A DNA stretch of 34,841 nt from Microcaldota archaeon (GCA_023248035.1 JAHFFJ010000010.1:1-34841), one strand, 5' to 3'; numbered from the stretch's first letter, positions 18,949-27,886 are shown. Translations and numbers: made by a program. Notes: generated by a model from the letters alone, not told the origin.

Positions 18949-20646
18949 TTAACATGAAAATATGAAGACGAGCGGATTTTTCCTATCCAGCCTGCAGAAA
19001 CCAAAACGTTCGAACTGGATTATAGTGCCAAGAGGAAGCTCAGTAACCGATTTTTCACAATAACCTTTTATCTCTATAAGGCTATCTGAATTATATTCTC
19101 CTTTTTCATCCAGAAGATCTTTAGGAACAAGAACTGTGCACTCAACTCTACTATCACTAACCCATTGGATTTTTCGCTCCGCAATAGAGTCTTCAACTAG
19201 TTGTCCGGAGAGTATATTGCTAGCTATGAGAAGTTTTACATTGCAAAGGTCCTTAAGTCGAAAAATCTCATTTTCTTTAGTATTATCAGCATCATCCTTT
19301 GAGATATAGATTGTTTTCGATACTTCCAGTGTACGCGTTCCTGCCTCGTTATTTTTCGGATGTTTTTTTAGAGTTACGGTTTGTTTTTCAAGTCCTGAAA
19401 CCTCAAGCTTAACCGGATCAGGAACAAAAAAATAATGGGGTGCTGATGGATCTAGCAGCTTGCGGTTTTCAGCAAGTAGTGCTTCCCAGTTTGGTTCGCT
19501 TTCCACCTTGGATAACCCGAATGATAGTACAAATGATTTTATCGCCTCAGGCAAAATTCCTCGGCGCTTAAGGCCTGCTATTGTAGGAAGCCTAGGATCA
19601 TCCCATCCAAGGACTTTTTTATCATTAACAAAGGGTAAAAGCAGTCTTTTACTAACAGGTGCACCCTTTATTGCAAGGCGCGAGAAGGAAATAAGTTCAG
19701 GTGGAGTCCAACCAAGTGCCTGATAGATCGAGAGTGACAACTCATCCCTAAGTTCGTATTCTTTTGAACGCATGGAGTGGGTTATTCCCTCAAGATGGTC
19801 CATAACCACTACAGCCAGATCGTAAGAGGGCCAAACCCGATATTTTTCGAGCTGACGGAAGTGTTTTGACTCTATTATTCTTGCAAGTGTAGGATCACGC
19901 ATTACAGTATTATCTGCCTTAAGATCGCCTTTGAAACGAAGTACCACCTGACCTGCGTTAAAATCCCCATCAGTCATTCTTTGCCATTTTTCATTATTTA
20001 CTTCATTTGGTTGTGAACGACAGGCACATTGAGTTCCATCCGTACGCCCTTTACTCATTTCCTCTTGAGGACAGCTACAAACATAGGCACTATTTTTGTT
20101 TATGAGAACTTTTGCAGCATCATAGATAGCAGCCATATTGTCAGAAGTGTAAGTTTCTCCTTCCCATTTTATCCCAAGCCACTCCAAACCCGCCTTTAAT
20201 GCTTCAACATACTGGTAAGATTCCTTTTCAGGGTTGGTATCATCAAATCTAAGAATCATCTTACCACCATAGGCATTTGCAGCTTCATAATCAAGCCAGG
20301 CTGCTTTTGCATGGCCAATATGAGGGTAGCCTGAAGGTTCAGGAGGAAAACGAGTGGTGACTGCACCCAGAACTGCATTAGGAAGTTCGAGTGCTTTCTT
20401 CTCTTCTTTCTTTTCAGCATACTCGAAATCTTTCATTTCGTTTTCGATCTGATCTTTTTGTAGTTTTGAGATGCGAAATATTTGGACACTTATCTTGCTC
20501 ATGGTTTCCTTCATGTTTTTTTTACAATCTGGAAATTCAGCAATGACCTTACCGACTATGGAACCAGCATTCGCCTTTCCATAGTCAAATGCATTTTTGA
20601 GTGTGTATTTACGAATTATTGAATCTAAATCGGACATAATTATCAT
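18949..20646 (-). CDS. gltX: glutamyl-tRNA synthetase, archaeal type
   Basis: 565 aa; TRFPPEPSGYPHIGHAKAAW, LRFDDTNPEKE, GAPVSKRLLLP. Confidence 0.93.
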   Translation of the reverse strand: MIIMSDLDSIIRKYTLKNAFDYGKANAGSIVGKVIAEFPDCKKNMKETMSKISVQIFRISKLQKDQIENEMKDFEYAEKKEEKKALELPNAVLGAVTTRFPPEPSGYPHIGHAKAAWLDYEAANAYGGKMILRFDDTNPEKESYQYVEALKAGLEWLGIKWEGETYTSDNMAAIYDAAKVLINKNSAYVCSCPQEEMSKGRTDGTQCACRSQPNEVNNEKWQRMTDGDFNAGQVVLRFKGDLKADNTVMRDPTLARIIESKHFRQLEKYRVWPSYDLAVVVMDHLEGITHSMRSKEYELRDELSLSIYQALGWTPPELISFSRLAIKGAPVSKRLLLPFVNDKKVLGWDDPRLPTIAGLKRRGILPEAIKSFVLSFGLSKVESEPNWEALLAENRKLLDPSAPHYFFVPDPVKLEVSGLEKQTVTLKKHPKNNEAGTRTLEVSKTIYISKDDADNTKENEIFRLKDLCNVKLLIASNILSGQLVEDSIAERKIQWVSDSRVECTVLVPKDLLDEKGEYNSDSLIEIKGYCEKSVTELPLGTIIQFERFGFCRLDRKNPLVFIFSC

Positions 20647-20698
20647 TCTAAGAAGAGGTTTAAGAACTGAAGTTTAAGAAATGAATTTTGATACAAAT

Positions 20699-21045
20699 CT
20701 TTATAAAGAGTTTATTTCCAAAAGTAATAAGAAACAAAAAAAGATAAAAAGAAACGGAGGTGTAGTGCATGAATGAATACCATAAATTTGGAAAGATGTC
20801 TAATTATACTGCCACTTTGAACTACACCTTTGTCATTAAGTGGCGTGAAGAAAAGTAGGAGAAAAGAAAACTTTTTGGAAAAAAGTTTTATCAAAAAACT
20901 TCCCAAAATTTTGTGACATTCGAAACTCCTGCGCCCGGAACATACAACAACTAAAAGTTGGCGTATGACTTTTGAATAGTACTTCCACCTTAGCGTGGCT
21001 TAACAACGGTTTGGCTGTAGAGTAGCTTTGCTACCTGCAGACCTG
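20699..21045 (+). ncRNA. candidate structured leader or noncoding RNA upstream of the HTH gene
   Basis: TATA-like tttataaag at ~20699; GGTGTAGT/ACTACACC and GCCACTT/AAGTGGC in pseudoknot order; hairpins CATACaaCAACTaaaAGTTGgcGTATG and CTGTAGaGTAGCtttGCTACCTGCAG. Confidence 0.4.
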
Positions 21046-21324
21046 GGTAAATCGGTGATTAGAGTGGTTAATTTAGAGGTTCCCGCACCGGAATTTCCGG
21101 ATGAACGGCCTGAAGAAAGAGTATTCGTAGATAAAGATGATATGGAGTTTGTAGCGAAACGGGGACGACCCCGTAAAACCCAAAGTCCGCAGATGTTGAA
21201 CGAAGTGCTTAACCTGTACTTTGTTCAAAAGCTGTCAATGAGAAAGATTGCGGACGTTTTAGGAGTATCGCATATGAGTATTTATCGTATGTTGAGCGAC
21301 CCTAATGTCGAGCTACTCATTTGA
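21028..21324 (+). CDS. small HTH DNA-binding protein with AT-hook-like segment
   Basis: 98 aa; KRGRPRKT plus LSMRKIADVLGVSHMSIYRML resolvase-type HTH; listed TTG start, true start uncertain. Confidence 0.7.
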   Translation: MLPADLGKSVIRVVNLEVPAPEFPDERPEERVFVDKDDMEFVAKRGRPRKTQSPQMLNEVLNLYFVQKLSMRKIADVLGVSHMSIYRMLSDPNVELLI

Positions 21325-21346
21325 AGCCTTTTAGAAAAAGGCTTCA
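21322..21346 (+). terminator. hairpin terminator of the HTH gene
   Basis: TGAAGCCTTTTAGAAAAAGGCTTCA near-perfect stem overlapping the stop codon. Confidence 0.6.
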
Positions 21347-21507
21347 CCCAAAACTTGGTGTAAGTTGCATCAAAATTAGCACAATAAAAACTAGGGACAA
21401 GATTTGGAGTGAAAACTCCTTTTTTTATATCTTTTTTTATATTTTTCTGATATGGCTCACGCTAGTTTTTTACAAAAACCCAAAAGAGTTTTGCATTAAA
21501 ATGAGAA

Positions 21508-21537
21508 GACTCACGCTTCATTTAGAGTAATCTGTGC
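21508..21537 (-). other. pre-16S processing stem, 3' side
   Basis: GACTCACGCTTCA + TTT + AGAG + TAATCTGTGC pairs with 23432-23462, leaving BHB-like bulges. Confidence 0.8.
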
Positions 21538-22013
21538 TCTTCGTACACTGCACACTTTCTTCCATAACTTCTGAATGTGATTTCAGTAAATTTGGAGGTG
21601 ATCTATCCGCAGGTTCCCCTACGGATACCTTGTTACGACTTAGCCCCCCTCACGTCCTCTCGGTTCGAACCCGGCATGAACCAGGGCCTCACCGGGAAAA
21701 CATTTGGGTGACTTGACGGGCGGTGTGTGCAAGGAGCGGGGACACATTCACCGCGTGATAGTGACACGCGATTACTAGCCATTCCATCTTCACGAGGGTG
21801 AGTTGCAACCCTCGATCCGAACCACGGATGGATTTAGGGGATTGGCTCCTCCTTTCGAAGTTGCAGCCCATTGTTCCATCCACTGTATGCCGCGTGTAGC
21901 CCAAGGGTTTCGGACCATACTGACCTACCGTCGCCCACTCCTTCCTCCCATTTAGCACGGGCAGTCCGTTTAGAGTACACCTTTCCCGGAGGAAAAGTTA
22001 GTAACTAAACGCA

Positions 22014-22045
<32 letters not shown>

Positions 22046-22047
22046 AG

Positions 22048-22104
22048 TTTATGTAAACCTTTTCAGTAAGTTTTTTGTCAAACGTTTTTCCTAAAAAAGT
22101 TTGT
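22048..22104 (-). other. putative 16S intron in h36 (~55 nt, boundaries +/-2)
   Basis: insertion between GTGTGA and (AC)TGTCCTGTTAAGTC; BHB GTGT:ACAT with GAC/AAA bulges. Confidence 0.7.
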
Positions 22105-22237
22105 CACACCACGAGCTGACGATGGCCATGCAATACCTCTCGGCTCGTCAGGCAAGATCTTTAGTCTGGCCTTCATACTGCCGTCGCCCTTGGTGATATT
22201 TCCGGCGTTGTATCCAATTAAACCGTAGCATCCACGG

Positions 22238-22271
<34 letters not shown>

Positions 22272-22387
22272 AAATCTTGCGATCGTACTCCCCAGGCGGC
22301 AGACTTAACACCTACGCTACAGCACTACACATGATTACTCATGTGTAACACCACAGTCTGCATCATTTACAGCTGGGACTACCGGGG

Positions 22388-22471
22388 TATTTAGGGTTCT
22401 TTGACAGATTAGTTTTACCTCATGCCTTTTTCCAGGGTTTTTGACCTTGGAAAGGCAGATGTCAAAAAGCC
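22388..22471 (-). other. putative 16S intron in the 790 loop (84 nt, +/-3)
   Basis: GATTAG-ATA-GGC...CCCTAA-ATA-CCCC; BHB TTAG:CTAA with two ATA bulges; removal restores GATTAGATACCCC. Confidence 0.88.
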
Positions 22472-22569
22472 TATCTAATCCCGTTCGCTCCCCCAGCTTT
22501 CGTCCCTCACCGTCGGACATGTTTTGGATCGGCGCCTTCGCCACTGGTAGTCCTTCCAGGCTCAACGGA

Positions 22570-22617
22570 ATGTAAAGAACTTTTTAGTTTTTGATTAAAT
22601 TTTTTCCTAAAAAGTTT
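22570..22617 (-). other. putative 16S intron in the 690 loop (~48 nt)
   Basis: GGGGTAAA-ATA-AACTTTTTAG...CTAAAAAGTT-C-TTTA-CAT-TCC; 10-bp perfect inner stem. Confidence 0.78.
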
Positions 22618-22806
22618 ATTTTACCCCTACCCTGGAAGTACTCCGACCCTCCCCCATTCCCAAGACCGTCAGTATCCACTGCACGCGTTAGAGTTGAGCT
22701 CCAACATTTCACAGCGGACTTAATGGTCCAGCTACGGACGCTTTAGGCCCAATATTCGTGGGTACCACTCGAGGCGCTGGTGTTACCGCGGCGGCTGCCA
22801 CCAGTC

Positions 22807-22855
22807 ATAGGCCACTCCCTAACGACTGTTTGATTATACACCGTTAAGGGTGTGA
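22807..22855 (-). other. putative 16S intron in the 530 region (49 nt)
   Basis: GGGC-AAT-CAC...GTG-GCCT-ATG-ACTGG; removal restores GGGCAAGACTGG. Confidence 0.85.
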
Positions 22856-23431
22856 TTGCCCACACCCTTATTCTCCAAGCTATTTACACTTGGCAAAAGA
22901 CGGAAACTAAGTTTCCGCCACTCAGACTTCCCCTGTCACGCTTTCGCGCATTGCAGAGGTTTCGCGCCTGCTGCATCCCGTAGGACTAGGGTCCTTGTCT
23001 CAGTACCCTTCTGGGGGCCACCACTCCCATGGCCCCTACGGATTATCGGCTTGGTGAGCCATTACCCCACCAACTACCATGATCCGACGCAGTCTCATCC
23101 TAAGGCGGACTGGCTCCAATTCACCAGCCATTTAAATGCCTAAGCCTTCCAGCATAAGGCACCTATCGCGAGTTAGCCTCAGTTTCCCGAGGTTATTCAC
23201 GTCCTTAGGGCAGATTGACCACGTGTTACTCAGCCGTATGCCGCCCACCCAGGTGAGTGAGCTGACTTGCATGGCTTAGTCGAAGTCTGATAGCAGTACC
23301 CTCCAGCAGGATCAACTGGAATTTCAGCTGATCGTGCATTCTAACACGAATTTTTTACACGCTAAACATAATGTTTTCATAATGTTTTCGCGCGTTGGTA
23401 CGATCAATTTTCTTATTTAGAAATTGACATT

Positions 23432-23462
23432 GCACAGATTATTTACTCTTGAAGCGTGAGTC
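23432..23462 (-). other. pre-16S processing stem, 5' side
   Basis: GCACAGATTA + TTTA + CTCT + TGAAGCGTGAGTC complementary to 21508-21537. Confidence 0.8.
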
Positions 23463-23632
23463 AAACCTATAAGTTATAGATTTCCACAACATGAATCGCC
23501 CCGGAATCGAGACTCTACATGTTCAAAAAGCGCATTTCATTGTACCAAACTAGGTACTCGTGTGCATATTATTACACATTCTAAGCAATTGAAAGCGCTA
23601 AGAATGCGCGAGAGATATATACGCATAAAGGG

Positions 23633-23643
23633 ATTTATAAAGC
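23633..23643 (-). promoter_or_regulatory. candidate rRNA TATA box
   Basis: minus strand CTTTATAAATC upstream of the 16S leader. Confidence 0.5.
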
Positions 23644-23696
23644 TTGCGACCATACGAGAGCAGAATTGTTTTTCGCATGAAAATTACTACCTTTAG

Positions 23697-23722
23697 CCAA
23701 AATTTACCAAAATTTACCAAAA
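23697..23722. promoter_or_regulatory. 10-bp-phased A/T direct repeats, candidate operator
   Basis: CCAAAATTTA CCAAAATTTA CCAAAA between the rRNA promoter and the wHTH gene. Confidence 0.45.
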
Positions 23723-23776
23723 AAAGAATAATAAATTTATGTAAGATATTTATAAAAGAATGGATAAAACCAAACA

Positions 23777-24271
23777 ATGGAAGAAAAAATAGTCCTTGAT
23801 AGTAAAAGTTTCGAGGCACTAGCAGTCGATAATAGGGTACGCATATTAAAATCCCTAAAACAGAGACGTAAAACTCTTTCAGAGATAGCTAAGGAGATGG
23901 ATATTTCTGTTTCTGGTGCAAAAGAACACCTGCAAAAACTGGAACAAGCCAATTTGGTGGAAAAAAAGGATGATGGGCATAAATGGAAGTATTACGAGCT
24001 CACAAAAAAAGGTACAGGAATAGTAGCGCCAAAAGAGTTGAAAGTTTGGATACTTTTGGGATTATCTTTGATTGCACTGGTATTATCTTTGATGCCATTA
24101 CATAACGAAGTAGTAAATGAGAAAATCGCACCCACTAGTTCTGGAATGGAAAAACAAGATATACTGGATACTGATCAAACCCCGTTGATGCCCATAATAA
24201 CAGTAATAAGTGCAATAACAATCGCATTATGCCTGGCAATATTGATAGGGAATAGAATTTGGAAAAGGTAA
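23777..24271 (+). CDS. membrane-anchored winged-HTH (ArsR-like) transcriptional regulator
   Basis: 164 aa; VRILKSLKQRRKTLSEIAKEMDISVSGAKEHLQKLEQANLVEKK plus two hydrophobic segments. Confidence 0.85.
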   Translation: MEEKIVLDSKSFEALAVDNRVRILKSLKQRRKTLSEIAKEMDISVSGAKEHLQKLEQANLVEKKDDGHKWKYYELTKKGTGIVAPKELKVWILLGLSLIALVLSLMPLHNEVVNEKIAPTSSGMEKQDILDTDQTPLMPIITVISAITIALCLAILIGNRIWKR

Positions 24272-24314
24272 ATTGGATAGATTTATTTATGACTTTTATT
24301 CTATTTCATTACAT

Positions 24315-24920
24315 CTATGATGAGTATTTTATCTGATATATCCTCTGTATACAGGTAACAAAAGAAAGTAGAGCAGCAAGAATAATAGCATAAACAAAAA
24401 ACTCCATCGAATATATCAGACCAACTGCAAGTCCCGTCACAAGAATCAAAATCCTCTCGCTTCGCTCACAAATTCCACCTAGTGCAAGCGCTTTTTCTCT
24501 TGTTATGGCACCCGTATGGTCTGCATAAGCACGAATAAATGATGGCATAGAACCCATGAACACTAGTATTGCGATCCAGATTGGAGCAAAAATATAGATT
24601 GTAGGAAGTGGATAGAACATAAATGAAAGGAGGAAAGTTGCTTCTACAAACCTATCGGCAACACCATCCAAAAAGCCGCCAAATGGAGTTATTTGGTCTT
24701 TGGCTCTTGCTACTGCACCATCCAAAGCATCACAAATAGCAGCAATTACAAAAAAAGCAAGCCCAAAAACAAGATCGTTGTTCAAGGCAATAAACATACC
24801 CGCAACAAGGGCAAATACAATTGATAACAAAGTCCATTGATTAGGAGAAACCGGTAGAATCGAAATTAAGCTGCCTAAAGAACTTTGTACTTCTTTTAAG
24901 TTTGTATTTTGTTTTAGCAT
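24315..24920 (-). CDS. CDP-alcohol phosphatidyltransferase
   Basis: 201 aa; DALDGAVARAKDQITPFGGFLDGVADRFVE = DG(x)2AR(x)8G(x)3D(x)3D. Confidence 0.92.
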   Translation of the reverse strand: MLKQNTNLKEVQSSLGSLISILPVSPNQWTLLSIVFALVAGMFIALNNDLVFGLAFFVIAAICDALDGAVARAKDQITPFGGFLDGVADRFVEATFLLSFMFYPLPTIYIFAPIWIAILVFMGSMPSFIRAYADHTGAITREKALALGGICERSERILILVTGLAVGLIYSMEFFVYAIILAALLSFVTCIQRIYQIKYSS

Positions 24921-25027
24921 TAATTCACTTCTTTAGTTTCAATAAGCAGGAGGGTCAAAAAACCAAAACATCCATAATTAGACCATAGATAAGAAGAATT
25001 ATATTTACTCATGAATTTAGATCTTCT

Positions 25028-25786
25028 ATGGCAGATGAAATTGAAAGCACCCAAAAAGAAGCAGTAGCTGAACAGAATGCCAAACCAGCCGAACCTAAAC
25101 TTTTCCAGGGATTAAAAAGGAATTATAAATATGTGATAAAATCAAGCGCGCTTATACTTATTTTCTGGTTATGCCAATTTGCGTATATCTATTATTTTTC
25201 ACTTCCTGGCGAACTGGAGCGGGCAATAGTATTAGGAGCAGCATTTACCGCTGCAATATTGATAGGAATTGCACTTATGATAGGTCCGATTTCGGTATTA
25301 TTTAAAGTAAACTACATCCAACATTCAAGAACATTTGGAGTGTGGGGAGTGACATTTGGAATAATGCACATAGTAAGTGCGATTGTATTCTATAAGATCA
25401 CAATAGATTCCTATTTGGCCAACCTAAACCCCTTCCAAAATGCAATAATTTTTGGACTTGCAGCATTCATAATATATCTACCGATATACCTAACTTCAAC
25501 AGACTGGGCAATGAGAAAACTTGGGCCAAGAAAATGGAAAACCATACAACGCCTTGTTTATGTTGCTTATCTTTTTTCCGTCCTTCATTATGTTAAGATA
25601 AATCCCCAACTATTTTGGAATGCTTCGAAAATCATCCTGATGGCAGTAACTTTTATGGTTTTTGTACTTGAACTTGCAGCTTACATAAAAACACTCGAAA
25701 AGAAGAGGACAATTGGTTCAATGCTTTATGGCGGAGCACTCATACTTTTTGGCGTGATTTTATTATACCTTGCATTTAAAGGTTAG
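25028..25786 (+). CDS. ferric reductase-like / MsrQ-like heme-binding membrane protein
   Basis: 252 aa; hydrophobic, QHSRTFGVWGVTFGIMHI, TSTDWAMRKLGPRKWKTIQRLVYVAYLFSVLHYV. Confidence 0.82.
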   Translation: MADEIESTQKEAVAEQNAKPAEPKLFQGLKRNYKYVIKSSALILIFWLCQFAYIYYFSLPGELERAIVLGAAFTAAILIGIALMIGPISVLFKVNYIQHSRTFGVWGVTFGIMHIVSAIVFYKITIDSYLANLNPFQNAIIFGLAAFIIYLPIYLTSTDWAMRKLGPRKWKTIQRLVYVAYLFSVLHYVKINPQLFWNASKIILMAVTFMVFVLELAAYIKTLEKKRTIGSMLYGGALILFGVILLYLAFKG

Positions 25787-25844
25787 TTTACTAAAAGTAC
25801 TAAATTAAATACTAAAAATGACAACTCTATTGAAGAGGTAAGAA

Positions 25845-27047
25845 ATGGATTTTAGACAGTTAGGATTAAATGAAAAAATTATACAGGCTTTAGATAAGTT
25901 GAATTATAACAATGCAACTGAGGTTCAGCAAAAGGTTATACCTGAAATAATTAATGGTAAAAATCTTATTGTAAGGAGTCAGACTGGAACTGGCAAAACT
26001 GCAGCTTTTGGAATTGGACTAATTCAAAGAATAGAGGCAGATCATTCGAAAAAGGCACTAATACTCACACCCACACGGGAACTTGCAGTGCAGGTTTGTA
26101 AGGAATTAAGGGCAATAGGACAGGTTGGCAGTTTGAAAATTCATGTTGCTTATGGTGGAACGAGCATCAACATGCAGATCCAGGAACTGAGCAGTGGGGT
26201 AGATATATTGATTGCAACTCCCGGACGGTTACTTGATCTTACAAGAAGGGGCACAGTTTCGATTAGGGAATTTGACATAGCAGTACTTGATGAAGCAGAT
26301 CAAATGCTTGATATGGGATTTTTGGATGATGTAACAGAGATACTCAATCAGTTACCTAGAGAAAGATTAACCCTTTTGATTTCAGCTACAATAGATGAAA
26401 GCATACTAAGCATAGCTGCAAAATATATCAAGGATCCAAAGACAATAGAGGTTGGCGAAATCGAAGCTGCCCCAACAATAGTAGAGGAACACGTAGAAAC
26501 TACCGATGTCACAAAATTCCCGAAACTGCTAGAAGTCCTGGCAACCCATAGAGACATGAAAACGCTTATATTCAGAGAAACAAAAATGGGGGCCTCCCGC
26601 TTGCAGGAACGATTGTGGAACCGTAATCTGAGAGTTGGAGCACTTCAGGGTGATATGTCACAATCGCAACGTAACAGTGTTCTTAATGATTTTAAGGAAG
26701 GGCGAATAAAAATCATGGTAGCCACGAATGTTGCAGCCAGAGGACTTCATATCGATAATCTTGATCTGATAATAAACTACGATAAAGCTCAAAGCGAAGA
26801 AGTTCATCTCCATAGGATTGGAAGAACTGGACGTATGGGCAAAGAGGGAAAGGCAATTAATTTTGTAAAAAGAAAAGAAACATTAGATGAAAGAATGAGT
26901 GAGAGTCACCCTGACTTCGATTGGATGAAAGGGGGAAATGAAACGAGAGGAAACAGAGAACAACGAGGGGAAAATCGGAGTCATGAGGGTCAACGAAACC
27001 CTCATCAGAGTGAGAGTAGACCAAGAAGAAAACCAAAATTCAAATAA
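25845..27047 (+). CDS. DEAD-box RNA helicase
   Basis: 400 aa; SQTGTGKTAA, PTRELAVQV, DEADQM, SATI, HRIGRTGRMG; basic Arg/Gly-rich tail. Confidence 0.95.
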   Translation: MDFRQLGLNEKIIQALDKLNYNNATEVQQKVIPEIINGKNLIVRSQTGTGKTAAFGIGLIQRIEADHSKKALILTPTRELAVQVCKELRAIGQVGSLKIHVAYGGTSINMQIQELSSGVDILIATPGRLLDLTRRGTVSIREFDIAVLDEADQMLDMGFLDDVTEILNQLPRERLTLLISATIDESILSIAAKYIKDPKTIEVGEIEAAPTIVEEHVETTDVTKFPKLLEVLATHRDMKTLIFRETKMGASRLQERLWNRNLRVGALQGDMSQSQRNSVLNDFKEGRIKIMVATNVAARGLHIDNLDLIINYDKAQSEEVHLHRIGRTGRMGKEGKAINFVKRKETLDERMSESHPDFDWMKGGNETRGNREQRGENRSHEGQRNPHQSESRPRRKPKFK

Positions 27048-27131
27048 ATGAGGAAGGAACACTCTATTGTGTCAAATGATAGATTTTTAAGTATAATGCA
27101 ACACATATTTCATACCGAATGAGGTGGGAGT

Positions 27132-27881
27132 ATGACTGCACAAAATCAAATTCATGGGAAAGAATTGTTAAGAGTTAATGTTGCAGGTCAAAAAAAGAAT
27201 ATTGTGGTTCTTCGAGGTAACTCTTCGATCAAACTTTTTGAAGCTCATCCTTTAGTAGAAGGTTTTAATGCTGAACATGGAACTAATCTCAAAGTTGTAT
27301 CTTATAACGTGGCTGATGTTGCGGAAACTGTAGGCGAAACCTGGAGAAGTCTGTCTGCATATGCAGTTGATGCTTCTATTGCTTATGAAAAGCTAGGCAC
27401 CAAATTAGGAAAAGAGATTGTATTTGCTGCTGAAGGAGAACCAAGAATAATTTTGGAAACAGGTAAATACAAAGGGGAAAAAGATGTTGCACTTGTAGCT
27501 CAAGGACTAAGTTCAGCTGATTTTAAGAGAGAAGGAAATTCCATTTTCTTGGACATAAAAGATGATCGTTTGGTAGTTGTTAAAGATTTTCCTAGTTTAG
27601 ATGGTTGGTATATGCCACATCCAGAAACAGGAGTTCCTACTGGTGGAAAAGTAGATCATCAAAGTCCAGCTGCCAGATACTTATGGACATTAAACGCTTC
27701 GTATGTGAGCCTTCTGGTCCGCGGCGCCGTCTACGTCGGCAGGCGGGGCGTCTTTGCGGACTTGAGGTCGTCCGGCCGTTTCTGGGTGGTGGCAGAAGTC
27801 CCCGTTTTGGATATTCCAAAAATTGAGGGACTATTAAAGCCATTGGAAGTGCCAAAAACTGATGAAAAGACGCGACTTTAA
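27132..27881 (+). CDS. hypothetical protein containing a GC-rich internal segment
   Basis: 249 aa continuous ORF with upstream gaggtggga SD; no family recognised. Confidence 0.65.
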   Translation: MTAQNQIHGKELLRVNVAGQKKNIVVLRGNSSIKLFEAHPLVEGFNAEHGTNLKVVSYNVADVAETVGETWRSLSAYAVDASIAYEKLGTKLGKEIVFAAEGEPRIILETGKYKGEKDVALVAQGLSSADFKREGNSIFLDIKDDRLVVVKDFPSLDGWYMPHPETGVPTGGKVDHQSPAARYLWTLNASYVSLLVRGAVYVGRRGVFADLRSSGRFWVVAEVPVLDIPKIEGLLKPLEVPKTDEKTRL

Positions 27882-27886
27882 TTAAA

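Noticed and set aside
20769-20840. 23-codon ORF MNEYHKFGKMSNYTATLKLHLCH after a strong SD
   Set aside because: Too short to call as CDS without conservation; mentioned only within the leader finding.
20712-20906. 64-aa minus-strand ORF
   Set aside because: Composition reflects A/T-rich leader complement; no SD and it overlaps the structured plus-strand region.
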